Source of the DNA: JAWLGZ01 sp041690635
GTDB lineage: Bacteria > Pseudomonadota > Gammaproteobacteria > Thiohalomonadales > Thiohalomonadaceae
Length of the DNA stretch: 64,000 bases
Direction: 5' to 3'
Assembly (NCBI GenBank): GCA_041690635.1
Contig: JAWLGZ010000003.1
Location: 558,001-622,000 of the forward strand
In this document: one piece after another, positions 40,782-48,301 of the stretch
Numbering within the stretch: the stretch's first letter is position 1
Layout: the number at the start of each line of letters is the position of its first letter
Program-made: the position numbers and the translations under genes
The notes under the pieces: generated by a model
What the model was told of the DNA's origin: nothing
Databases searched by the model: none
What the model saw: only the letters and a program-made list of their open reading frames with translations

Positions 40782-41558
40782 GTGAAGGCGCTGGTGAATT
40801 TTCAGATCATCCCCCTCGGTGTCGGGGTCTCCGTCTCCGACTATGTGGCCGAGTGCGAGCGCATACTCGCGGAGGCGGGACTGCATTACGAACTCCACGC
40901 CAACGGCACCAACATCGAGGGGGAGTGGGATGCAGTCTTCGCCGCCGTGAAGCGCTGCCACGAGCGGGTCCACGCAATGGGGGCGCCGCGCATCCAGAGT
41001 GCGCTGGCTGTCGGCACCCGCACCGACCGGGAGCAGTCGCTGGCGGACAAGGTGGCGAGCGTACGGCGCAAACGGCCGGCCGAATGGGCGTCAACGGTTG
41101 TTGAGGATGATGATGGCGACGCCCGAGAAGACCAGCAGGCCGCCGATGACGAGACTGGCGTTCACCTCCACCCGGCGGAACAGCAGCCACGCGAACAGGG
41201 CGACGAACAGCGGGTAGGAGATCTCGATCACCGCCGCCATCGCCGCATTGCGCGCGCCGATGGCGGTGAACAGCAACACGGTGCCGGCCAGGCTGGTCAG
41301 CATCAGGGTGAGGATGGGCAGTTTGTCGCGCCAGCCGAGTCCGGCGACGGTGCGGATGTCGGCGCCGATCTGTTCGTGAAACAGGGCGGCGAGCAGGGCG
41401 ATGGGCACCGCGGTCAGCAGCAGCACGCTGACCAGCGAGATGCGGCGCAGGGCGTGCTCAACCAAGGGGTAGTGGATGCCCCAGCTGAGCGCGGCGCCGA
41501 GCGCCGCCAGGTACCAGGGGATTGGATGCATTGGAAGTCGATTCGGCTGGTGTTCTAG
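40782..41558 (+). CDS. MTH1187-type thiamine-binding protein with an aberrant long C-terminal extension
   Basis: The first 105 residues are a complete MTH1187/YkoF-like (DUF77) domain: VKALVNFQIIPLGVGVSVSDYVAECERILAEAG, HANGTNIEGEWDAVFAAVKRCHERVHAMGAPR and a basic end LADKVASVRRKR. Members bind thiamine-like ligands. GTG 40782 is preceded by AAGGA at 7 nt. After VRRKR the frame runs a further 150 codons antisense through all of the next gene, ending only at 41558. The extension is Asp/Glu/Gln-rich and unlike any domain. The natural gene probably ends near 41080 in relatives, so a lost stop or a frameshift is likely. Confidence 0.7.
   Translation: MKALVNFQIIPLGVGVSVSDYVAECERILAEAGLHYELHANGTNIEGEWDAVFAAVKRCHERVHAMGAPRIQSALAVGTRTDREQSLADKVASVRRKRPAEWASTVVEDDDGDAREDQQAADDETGVHLHPAEQQPREQGDEQRVGDLDHRRHRRIARADGGEQQHGAGQAGQHQGEDGQFVAPAESGDGADVGADLFVKQGGEQGDGHRGQQQHADQRDAAQGVLNQGVVDAPAERGAERRQVPGDWMHWKSIRLVF
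41091..41531 (-). CDS. EamA-family transporter, single-repeat (half-size)
   Basis: This 146-residue membrane protein has five hydrophobic helices: IPWYLAALGAALSWGIHYPLVEHALRRI, VLLLTAVPIALLAALF, LPILTLMLTSLAGTVLLFTAIGARNAAMAAVIE, ISYPLFVALFAWLLFRRVEVNASLVIGGLLVFSGVAIIIL. That is one EamA repeat, so it is expected to work as a dimer. The start at 41531 was chosen because upstream in-frame sequence crosses REP elements. It is fully overlapped on the other strand by the extended thiamine-binding reading frame. Confidence 0.85.
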   Translation of the reverse strand: MHPIPWYLAALGAALSWGIHYPLVEHALRRISLVSVLLLTAVPIALLAALFHEQIGADIRTVAGLGWRDKLPILTLMLTSLAGTVLLFTAIGARNAAMAAVIEISYPLFVALFAWLLFRRVEVNASLVIGGLLVFSGVAIIILNNR

Positions 41559-41628
41559 GTTGAATTCTACCTGCTCTCGCTCCACCTCCTGCAGGAGGCT
41601 CCCCGCCGTGACGGCTTTCCTAACCTTA

Positions 41629-41653
41629 GTAGGGCGCAATCCTATTGCGCCGG
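41629..41653. repeat. Short hairpin repeat, GTAGGGCGCAAT family
   Basis: GGCGCAAT and ATTGCGCC flank a 3-nt loop. Similar GTAGGGCGCAGTCCCATTGCGCCG is at 44837-44861 and GTAGAGTGCAATCGTATTGCGCCG at 32217-32240. Three copies in one window mark a dispersed hairpin family distinct from GTAGGAGC REPs. Confidence 0.75.
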
Positions 41654-41690
41654 CTTGCTTTAGCCGCAGGAGTAGCGCTTGTGTAATGTT

Positions 41691-41762
41691 GTAGGAGCGG
41701 CGGGAGCCGCGATTGCGGCAGAGGGATATCCGCCCCCCAATCGCGGCTCCCGCCGCTCCTAC
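41691..41762. repeat. REP element: perfect 25-bp inverted repeat upstream of msrA
   Basis: The arms 41691-41715 (starting GTAGGAGCGGCGGGAGCCGC) and 41738-41762 are exact complements with a 22-nt loop. The element ends 30 bp before the msrA ATG, so it probably overlaps the leader of msrA or sits in its promoter region. Confidence 0.9.
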
Positions 41763-41791
41763 CATATTCCCTATCCTCGGCGGAGGTGCCC

Positions 41792-42418
41792 ATGTTCTCT
41801 TTCAAGAGTCTGAAGATGCCGACACCCGAGGAGGCGCTGCCCGGCCGCGAGGCGCCGATCCGTGTGCCGGAGACCCACTTCGTCAACGGCCACCGCATCG
41901 TGCCGCCGTTTCCCGAGGGGATGGAACTGGCGATCTTCGGCATGGGCTGCTTCTGGGGCGCCGAGCGGCTGTTCTGGCAGCAGGCCGGGGTGTGGTCGAC
42001 CATGGTGGGCTACGCGGGCGGTTATACCCCCAACCCCACCTATCAGGAGGTGTGCAGCGGCATGACCGGCCACACGGAGGTGGTGCGGGCGGTGTTCGAC
42101 CCGGAGGCGGTGGCGTACGAGACGCTGTTGCAGCGGTTCTGGGAGGGGCACGACCCGACCCAGGGGATGCGTCAGGGGAACGACATTGGTACCCAGTATC
42201 GCTCCGCCATCTACGTCCACTCGGATCGGCAGCGCGAGGCCGCGCTGGCCAGCAAGGCCCGCTATCAGGCGGCACTCCATCGGGCCGGCCGTGGCGACAT
42301 CACCACCGAGATCCGCGAGGCGCCGGCGTTCTACTACGCCGAGGAGTACCACCAGCAGTATCTGGCGAAAAATCCGGGCGGCTACTGCGGGCTCGGGGGC
42401 ACCGGGATCGGTTACTGA
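41792..42418 (+). CDS. msrA: Peptide methionine sulfoxide reductase MsrA
   Basis: This 208-residue enzyme reduces Met-S-sulfoxide in proteins. The catalytic motif is AIFGMGCFWGAERLFWQ. It is followed by VGYAGGYTPNPTYQEVCSGMTGHTEVVRAVFDP and IGTQYRSAIY, with resolving Cys in the tail (NPGGYCGLGGTGIGY). The leader (MFSFKSLKMPTPEEALPGREAPIRVP) is the long N-terminal form seen in E. coli MsrA. GGAGG lies 6 nt before ATG 41792; an in-frame GTG at 41786 is less likely. Confidence 0.96.
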   Translation: MFSFKSLKMPTPEEALPGREAPIRVPETHFVNGHRIVPPFPEGMELAIFGMGCFWGAERLFWQQAGVWSTMVGYAGGYTPNPTYQEVCSGMTGHTEVVRAVFDPEAVAYETLLQRFWEGHDPTQGMRQGNDIGTQYRSAIYVHSDRQREAALASKARYQAALHRAGRGDITTEIREAPAFYYAEEYHQQYLAKNPGGYCGLGGTGIGY

Positions 42419-42592
42419 CCTGCGCGAACCCAACCGCGCCAGGGTCGGCACGCCCACAGGGGATACCTCACGGCCGCCGCCTCGATCGGGCTGTCACCAC
42501 CTCGCCTTCTCCTCACGCCTATGCTGTTCACGAATGGCGGAAGCGCGGCCGAGCATCCCGATGCCCCCGATTGAACCCGCGGCAAATGGCTG

Positions 42593-44419
42593 ATGAGCCA
42601 GGCCGACGAGCACCACAAGCTGCGCCTTGACGAGCCCGGGAGCGCGGGTCCGTCGACCCTGTGGCGAAGCGCCGTTGTCGGATCGGTGATCGTGGCGTTG
42701 GCCATCGTCATCATGGCCTCCGGGCGGATCCAGCTGCCCCCCTATCCGCCGTTCACCCTGTTCCATGCCACCTTCTCCTTCGTCGTCGACATCGTGACGG
42801 CGTTCCTGCTGTTCGGCCAGTTCGTCTACTGCCGTTTGCGCGGCTACGCGGTGCTGGGCGCCGCCTTCCTGTTCAGCGCGCTGGCGGCGATCCCCTTTCT
42901 GTTCACCTTCCCGGGGGCGATCCTGGCCGAAGCCCCGGTCATCGGCGGCCCTCAGAGTTCCATCTGGATCTGGCACCTCTGGCACATCCTCTTTCCCGCC
43001 ATGATCGCCGCGGCGCTGCTGGTGCATCAGCGCAGTCAGCACACCCAGCTCGAGCGGATCACGCCGGTGGTGGAGGCGACGGTCAGCCTCGTGGTCGTGG
43101 CGGTGGTGGTGATGACGGTGGCGGTGACCCTGTTTCACGACCGCCTGCCGGTGCTCTACGCCGGGGGCGATGTCCCGCTCACCCCCGCCTTTTACTGGAC
43201 GGGCGGCGCGGCGGCGGTGGTGACCGCCGCGGCGCTGGGGCTGGCCCTGCCGATGGCGAGCCAGCGCTCCGTGCTGCACATCTGGATCGTGATGGTGCTG
43301 CTCGCGCTGCTGGCCGACGTCGGGGCGAGCCTGGCCGCCTACGATCGCTACACGGTGGGCTGGTACTTCGGTCGGGTCGAGGCGATGCTGGCCTCCAGCG
43401 TGCTGTTTGTGGTGTTTCTCTCCGATGTGAGCCGGCTCTATCGGAACATGGTCTCCACCCTGCGCAAGCTGGCGGCCGCCAACGACGAGAAGGAGCGACT
43501 GCTGGCGGAGGTGTACCGGCGCGAGCAGGAGTTCGAGGCGCTGGCGGAACGGGCGCCCGATATCATCGTCCGTGTCGATGCCGAGAACCGCATCCGCTAT
43601 GTCAATCCGGCCATCGAAAAGGTTGTCAGCAAGCGGCGGGAGTGGATTCAGGGCCAGCCCCTCGAAGCACTAGGAGCGGCACCCGATGAGCTGGCGGCAC
43701 GGAAGCGGGCGCTCCGGCAGGTCTTCGAGAGCGGCCGGGAGCTGGTTCGGGAGCGCGAGGAGACCGGTGCCGGGGGCACGCGTTACTACCAGGCGCGTCT
43801 GGTGCCGGAGTTCGGGGAGGATGGCCGGGTGGTCTCGGTGCTGGTGCTGGAACGCGATATCTCCGATCTCAAGCGGGCCCAGTTCGCGCTCGAACGGTTG
43901 TCGCTGCATGACCCACTGACCGGCATTGCCAACCGCCGCTACCTGGATGAGTTCGTCGAGCGGGAGTGGCGCCGTGAGGTGCGCTATCACCACAGCGTGG
44001 CGGTCATCATGGTCGATATCGACCATTTCAAGGCCTACAACGACCACTACGGTCACCAGCAGGGGGACACCTGCCTGCGCGAGGTGGCACAGGCGCTGCA
44101 GGCACATCTGCGCCGGCCCAGCGACTTCCTCGCCCGCTACGGGGGGGAGGAGTTCGCGGTGGTGCTGCTGGAGACCGATCTTGCGGCAGCCAGGGCCGTC
44201 GCCGAGGTGATGCACCGGGCGGTGCTGGAGCGACAGCTGCCCCACGCGGCGTCGCCGATCGTGCCGGTGGTGACGGTCAGTGTGGGCGTCGCCGCCGCCC
44301 CGGCCCACCGCATCACCTTCCCGGAGTTGATGCACGCGGCCGACCAGGCGCTCTATCGCGCCAAGGCCGCCGGCCGCAACCGGGTGGAGGCTGTGCAGCC
44401 GTTACCGCACGAAACGTGA
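42593..44419 (+). CDS. MASE4-like membrane sensor with PAS and GGDEF domains (diguanylate cyclase)
   Basis: This 608-residue protein has eight hydrophobic helices at about residues 25-280 with the MASE4-like LPPYPPFTLFHATFSFVVDIVTAFLLFGQF. A linker with a coiled coil (285-312) leads to PAS at 313-428 and GGDEF at 438-600. The active site GGEEF (517-521) and inhibitory site RPSD (508-511) are intact, so it is expected to be an active, feedback-regulated cyclic di-GMP synthase. Signals sensed by the membrane domain are unknown. The gene follows msrA by 174 bp and may have its own promoter. Confidence 0.92.
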   Translation: MSQADEHHKLRLDEPGSAGPSTLWRSAVVGSVIVALAIVIMASGRIQLPPYPPFTLFHATFSFVVDIVTAFLLFGQFVYCRLRGYAVLGAAFLFSALAAIPFLFTFPGAILAEAPVIGGPQSSIWIWHLWHILFPAMIAAALLVHQRSQHTQLERITPVVEATVSLVVVAVVVMTVAVTLFHDRLPVLYAGGDVPLTPAFYWTGGAAAVVTAAALGLALPMASQRSVLHIWIVMVLLALLADVGASLAAYDRYTVGWYFGRVEAMLASSVLFVVFLSDVSRLYRNMVSTLRKLAAANDEKERLLAEVYRREQEFEALAERAPDIIVRVDAENRIRYVNPAIEKVVSKRREWIQGQPLEALGAAPDELAARKRALRQVFESGRELVREREETGAGGTRYYQARLVPEFGEDGRVVSVLVLERDISDLKRAQFALERLSLHDPLTGIANRRYLDEFVEREWRREVRYHHSVAVIMVDIDHFKAYNDHYGHQQGDTCLREVAQALQAHLRRPSDFLARYGGEEFAVVLLETDLAAARAVAEVMHRAVLERQLPHAASPIVPVVTVSVGVAAAPAHRITFPELMHAADQALYRAKAAGRNRVEAVQPLPHET

Positions 44420-44515
44420 CGCGAGACACGGTGCGCCCCATCAAGAACTTCCGCGACCGGCCGATGTACTAAACAGAGGTTGTCGTGAAAATTCCCAACC
44501 CCGACGGAGGGCGCC

Positions 44516-44701
44516 ATGGTCATCACATTCGACATGAGCACCGGTGAGGTGGAGTACGAGGACGGGCTCACTGCCGGCACGCGCCAGGCCCCCCGTCCGG
44601 AGGTCGAGTGTCCCGCCCGCGATGAGTTCGACGGCAGGCATCTCGAACTGCGTCTGCTGACTATCGACGAGGCGGTGGCCATCGAACGGCGTCGGCGCTA
44701 A
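44516..44701 (+). CDS. Small hypothetical protein
   Basis: This 61-residue reading frame has a strong GGAGGG 5 nt before the ATG. It is acidic at the start (MVITFDMSTGEVEYEDGLTA) and basic at the end (TIDEAVAIERRRR). No membrane segment or family is evident. It lies 96 bp downstream of the GGDEF gene. The ribosome site and balanced composition support it, but length and lack of homologues I can recall leave it uncertain. Confidence 0.5.
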   Translation: MVITFDMSTGEVEYEDGLTAGTRQAPRPEVECPARDEFDGRHLELRLLTIDEAVAIERRRR

Positions 44702-44879
44702 GGAGGTGCTGATTTAGTCCATCCAACCAATCGTTTACACGATTGTTGCGGCGGTCCATCCCTGGGCCGCACGGGAAACGCCGATTAAATCAGCGTTTCC
44801 CTAAAACGGCTGGCTGCACCTGGTGCATCCGATCGGGTAGGGCGCAGTCCCATTGCGCCGGGCGTTGCCGTTCATGATT
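44702..44879. repeat. Palindrome-rich intergenic region
   Basis: This convergent gap holds four nested or adjacent dyads: GCTGATTTA (44708-44716) with TAAATCAGC (44786-44794), AATCGT (44729-44734) with ACGATT (44739-44744), GGGAAACGC (44773-44781) with GCGTTTCCC (44793-44801), and a GTAGGGCGCAGT...ATTGCGCC hairpin (44837-44861). No gene is evident. It probably ends transcription of both neighbours. Confidence 0.6.
44837..44861. repeat. Short hairpin repeat, GTAGGGCGCAGT family
   Basis: This is the same family as 41629-41653: GGCGCAGTCCCATTGCGCC forms a short stem with one mismatch. It lies 18 bp downstream of the stop of the FAD/Rieske gene. Confidence 0.7.
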
Positions 44880-46349
44880 TCATGCCTGGGGAAGGTCGTG
44901 AACGGCCGGCCCGTCGATCACCTCCCCATCCGCGGTGAAGCGGGAGCCGTGGCACGGGCAGTCCCAACTCTGTTCCGCCGTGTTGAAGCTCAGATCGCAT
45001 CCCAGATGGGTGCAGACGGCCGAGACGGCGTGGAATGCCCCCACATCGTCACGACACACCGCCTTCGCATCCCCATTCCCCTTGAACACCGCGCCGCTGC
45101 CCGGCGGCAGTTCGGTTGGGGTGGCCGGCGGCTTGGGTGTCGGTGCGGGGCGGTACTTTTCGCGGCTGACCGGCGCGTGGGGCTCACGTCCCGCATCGAA
45201 CAGATCCAACCAGTCGTGGCGACGTCCGAGCGCCGCCTCGCAGAGGATCATCGCGGCGGCCGTCCCCAGTGACAGCCCCCATTTGTTGAGACCGGTTGCG
45301 ACCAGCAGGCGGCCGGTCAGCCCCCCCTGCGGACTGCCGATGAAGGGCAGTCCGTCCACCGGCAGATAGTCCTGCGCCGACCAGCGCGCATCGAAACCGG
45401 CGATTGGAAACCGTTCACCCGCCCAGCGCTCCAGGTCGGTGTAACAGCGCCGTGTGTCCGGCTCCTCCCCGGTCGGGTGGGCGTTGCCACCGACAATCAG
45501 GTGTCCCTGGCTGCCGCGCAGGGTGCGGCTCGGTGTTTCCGCGTTGATATACATCCCCTCCGGCGGCGCGCCCGAGAGGCGCGCGGCGAGCAGGTAGGTG
45601 CGGCTCGGCAGTGTCTTGCGGTGGAACTCGCCTTGGGCGGCAAACGGCAGCAGGGTGGCGACGATCGCCCGATCGGCCACCAGCTTGCCGTGGGCGGTCA
45701 CCGCGATGCAGCGATCCGCCGCCTCCCGCACCTCGGTCACCCGCGACATCTCGAAGATGGCACCGCCGCCGTCGGCAACCTGTGCCGCCAGCGCCAGGCA
45801 GTAGCGCCGCGCGTGCAGGCTGGCCTGGTCGTCCAGCGCCACCGCGCCCCGCACCGGAAACGGCAGTCCGGTCCCGGTGGTGAAGCGGGCCGGCAGCCCG
45901 GCCTCCTGAAGCGCCCGCGTCTCCGCCTCCAGGGCGGCGACCCGTTCACTCTGCTCGGTGAAGATGAAGGCGCTGCGCCGGGTGAAGCCGCAGTCGATGG
46001 CGTACCGTGCGACCAGGGCGGCGACCTGCTCCAGCGCCGCCGCATTGGCCTGGGCGTAGAGGGCCGCCGCCTCGGCGCCGATCCGCTGCCGCAGGTCGTG
46101 GTAGATGAGCCCCTGCAGCGCGCTCACCTTGCCGGTGGTGTAGCCGGTGGTGCCGGCGGCGATGTGCCCCGCCTCCAGCAGTACGACCCGCGCCCCCTGC
46201 GCCTTCAGCAGCAGGGCGGCGGTCAGCCCGGTGATGCCGCCGCCGATGATCGCCACATCGGCGGTGGCATCGCCCCGGAAGACCGGATAGTGAGTAGGGG
46301 TGGTGGTCCGGACCCAGAGCGAGGGGTGGCGCTCGTTGAGACTGCCCAT
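44880..46349 (-). CDS. FAD-dependent oxidoreductase (DAO family) with C-terminal Rieske [2Fe-2S] domain
   Basis: This is a 489-residue fusion. Residues 1-385 are a D-amino-acid-oxidase-type flavoprotein: dinucleotide site ADVAIIGGGITGLTAALLLKAQ, AGTTGYTTGKVSALQG (common in this Rieske-linked branch) and the FAD-binding end VATGLNKWGLSLGTAAAMIL. After a Pro-rich linker (about 405-425) comes a Rieske domain with CTHLGC and CPCHGSRF ligating a 2Fe-2S cluster. Homologues are annotated as iron-sulfur-containing FAD oxidoreductases of unknown substrate. No signal peptide, so cytoplasmic. Confidence 0.92.
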   Translation of the reverse strand: MGSLNERHPSLWVRTTTPTHYPVFRGDATADVAIIGGGITGLTAALLLKAQGARVVLLEAGHIAAGTTGYTTGKVSALQGLIYHDLRQRIGAEAAALYAQANAAALEQVAALVARYAIDCGFTRRSAFIFTEQSERVAALEAETRALQEAGLPARFTTGTGLPFPVRGAVALDDQASLHARRYCLALAAQVADGGGAIFEMSRVTEVREAADRCIAVTAHGKLVADRAIVATLLPFAAQGEFHRKTLPSRTYLLAARLSGAPPEGMYINAETPSRTLRGSQGHLIVGGNAHPTGEEPDTRRCYTDLERWAGERFPIAGFDARWSAQDYLPVDGLPFIGSPQGGLTGRLLVATGLNKWGLSLGTAAAMILCEAALGRRHDWLDLFDAGREPHAPVSREKYRPAPTPKPPATPTELPPGSGAVFKGNGDAKAVCRDDVGAFHAVSAVCTHLGCDLSFNTAEQSWDCPCHGSRFTADGEVIDGPAVHDLPQA

Positions 46350-46414
46350 GCGGCCCTCCGTGGTCTCCGCTACGCAAGCCTGTAAAGGATAGAACGCGCG
46401 CGCGGGGGCGGTTT

Positions 46415-48184
46415 TCAGGCGGTGGCGTCGTCGTCAGCAGGGGGGAGCCGGTCGGCCGGGCCGAGATCGCGGTAGCAGCGGCAGGCGGCCCGCCCCGCCG
46501 CCTTGGCGGCGTACATGGCCCTGTCCGCCGCGCGCATCAGATCGCCGATCTCCCGCGCATCGTCCGGGAAGAAGGCGATGCCGATGGAGGCGGAGATGGT
46601 GGCCTCCTGCCCGGCGAGCGTAAACGGCCGCTCCAGTTCGCGGATCAGCTTCATTCCCAGCGCCCGCACCGCCTCCGGCTCCCGCAGCCCGACCAGCACG
46701 GCGGTGAATTCGTCCCCCCCCATGCGGGCGACGGTATCGCTCGCGCGGAAGCAGTGCTCGATGCGGCGGGCCGCCTGGCGCAGCAGTTCGTCGCCTGCCT
46801 CGTGGCCCAGGGCGTCGTTCACCGCCTTGAAGCGATCCAGGTCGATGAACAGCAGCGCCAGGGAGTCCCCCTCCCGGGCCGCCTTGTTCTGTGCCTGCTC
46901 CAGCCGATCGCGGAACAGGTTGCGGTTGGGGAGCCCGGTCAGGCTGTCGTAGTTGGCCTGGTGCCAGATCGCCTCCTGCAGCTCCTGGCGCCGGGTGATG
47001 TCGGAGAAGGTGAGCACGGCGCCCGCCAGTTCGCCCTCGGCGAATAGCGGGTGGGCGCGCAGTTCGACCGAAAAGCGGCTGCCGTCCACGCGCTGGAACA
47101 GCTGACCCTCCGTGTGGATCGGTACCCCGTGCTGGCAGACGGCCACCACCGGACACTCACCACCGGGGTTGCTCTTGTCCCCCTGGCGATGGGCCACCTC
47201 CCGGAAGTCGCGTCCCATGATCTCGGACGCATCCGCATAGCCGAGCAGACTCACCGCCTTGGGGTTGGCCAGTGTGCAACGGCACGCCCGATCCAGCCCG
47301 ATGATCCCCTCCCCGGAGGACTCGATCAGCAGCCGCACCTGCGCCTCGGCCCGTGCCCGGGTGGCCACCTCCTCGCGCAGCTCCCGGGTGCGCCGTTCCA
47401 CCACCCGGTCCTGTTCCGCCTTCGCCCGGCGCAGTTGCAGGAGCTGGGAGCGGATGCGCTGGGAGGCGTAGGCGCCAACCGCGAGCAGCAGCAGCCAGGC
47501 GGCCAGGTGCACCAGCAGGAGGTTGCGTTTCTGCGCCCCGAGGCTGTGCAGCAGCGACTCCGCGGGGAAGGAGACGCTGACCCCGCCGCGGACATCGCCG
47601 AGTTGATAGCCCTGTTCGGCGTGACAGTCGAGGCATGGGGGCTGGGTGACCAGCGGTGCCATGTAGCGGGCGATCAGCCTGCCGTCCTCCTCGACGAGGG
47701 CCGAGCGCTCCTTCTCCCCCTGTTCGAAGGCGGTCAGCGCCGCGGCCTCCCAGGCATCCGCACGGTTGGCCGGGTTCAGCGGCTTGAGGGAGGTGAGGTG
47801 GACCCGAAGATCGCTGTGCTCGCGAATCAGCCCGGAGAGCTGGCGGGTCATGTAGGCAGGATTGATCAGCGTCAGCCGCTGGCCGGCGGTCGAGGTGATA
47901 TCCCGATGGGGGACATCCAGATAGGGGTTGGGTGGGGTGTCCGGGGTAACCTGCGCATAGACGCCGCCGTGGCCCGCATTCCACAGGCGAACCGACTCCA
48001 CTGTGCGGAAAACGAACTGGCCGCGTTCGACCGCCATCTCCCGCGCGTGCTGATCGATGCTCCACCAGTTCCAGGCGACGGAGGCGCCCACCATGGCGGT
48101 CCAGGCGAGGGCGGGCAGCAGCCACAGTCGCCGGTCGAGGAGCAGCGGCGCCAGGCGTTTGCGAAGGTGGGTGGAGCGGGACAA
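46415..48184 (-). CDS. DUF3365 (heme-type) sensor with PAS and GGDEF domains
   Basis: This is a 589-residue membrane sensor. TM helix about 20-38, a periplasmic DUF3365/Tll0287-like domain (45-215) with the c-type heme motif CLDCH at 184-188, second TM helix 221-241, coiled coil to 285, PAS 285-400, GGDEF 411-573. The active site RMGGDEF (489-493) and inhibitory RASD (480-483) are intact, so it should synthesise cyclic di-GMP. The single CxxCH suggests that heme (redox, NO or gas) state controls output. The PAS has its own Cys cluster (CRC, GGECPVVAVC). It ends with an unusual acidic tail. Confidence 0.92.
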   Translation of the reverse strand: MSRSTHLRKRLAPLLLDRRLWLLPALAWTAMVGASVAWNWWSIDQHAREMAVERGQFVFRTVESVRLWNAGHGGVYAQVTPDTPPNPYLDVPHRDITSTAGQRLTLINPAYMTRQLSGLIREHSDLRVHLTSLKPLNPANRADAWEAAALTAFEQGEKERSALVEEDGRLIARYMAPLVTQPPCLDCHAEQGYQLGDVRGGVSVSFPAESLLHSLGAQKRNLLLVHLAAWLLLLAVGAYASQRIRSQLLQLRRAKAEQDRVVERRTRELREEVATRARAEAQVRLLIESSGEGIIGLDRACRCTLANPKAVSLLGYADASEIMGRDFREVAHRQGDKSNPGGECPVVAVCQHGVPIHTEGQLFQRVDGSRFSVELRAHPLFAEGELAGAVLTFSDITRRQELQEAIWHQANYDSLTGLPNRNLFRDRLEQAQNKAAREGDSLALLFIDLDRFKAVNDALGHEAGDELLRQAARRIEHCFRASDTVARMGGDEFTAVLVGLREPEAVRALGMKLIRELERPFTLAGQEATISASIGIAFFPDDAREIGDLMRAADRAMYAAKAAGRAACRCYRDLGPADRLPPADDDATA

Positions 48185-48301
48185 GTGAGGGGCCCCCGTT
48201 GTTCTCTCGGGCGCTCCCTGCCCGTTTGCGGATTTGGCCCTATCTTACCGCGGCTTAGGGGGGATCCTTACAACATTGTGTCTTGATTCTCCGGCGGCGG
48301 C

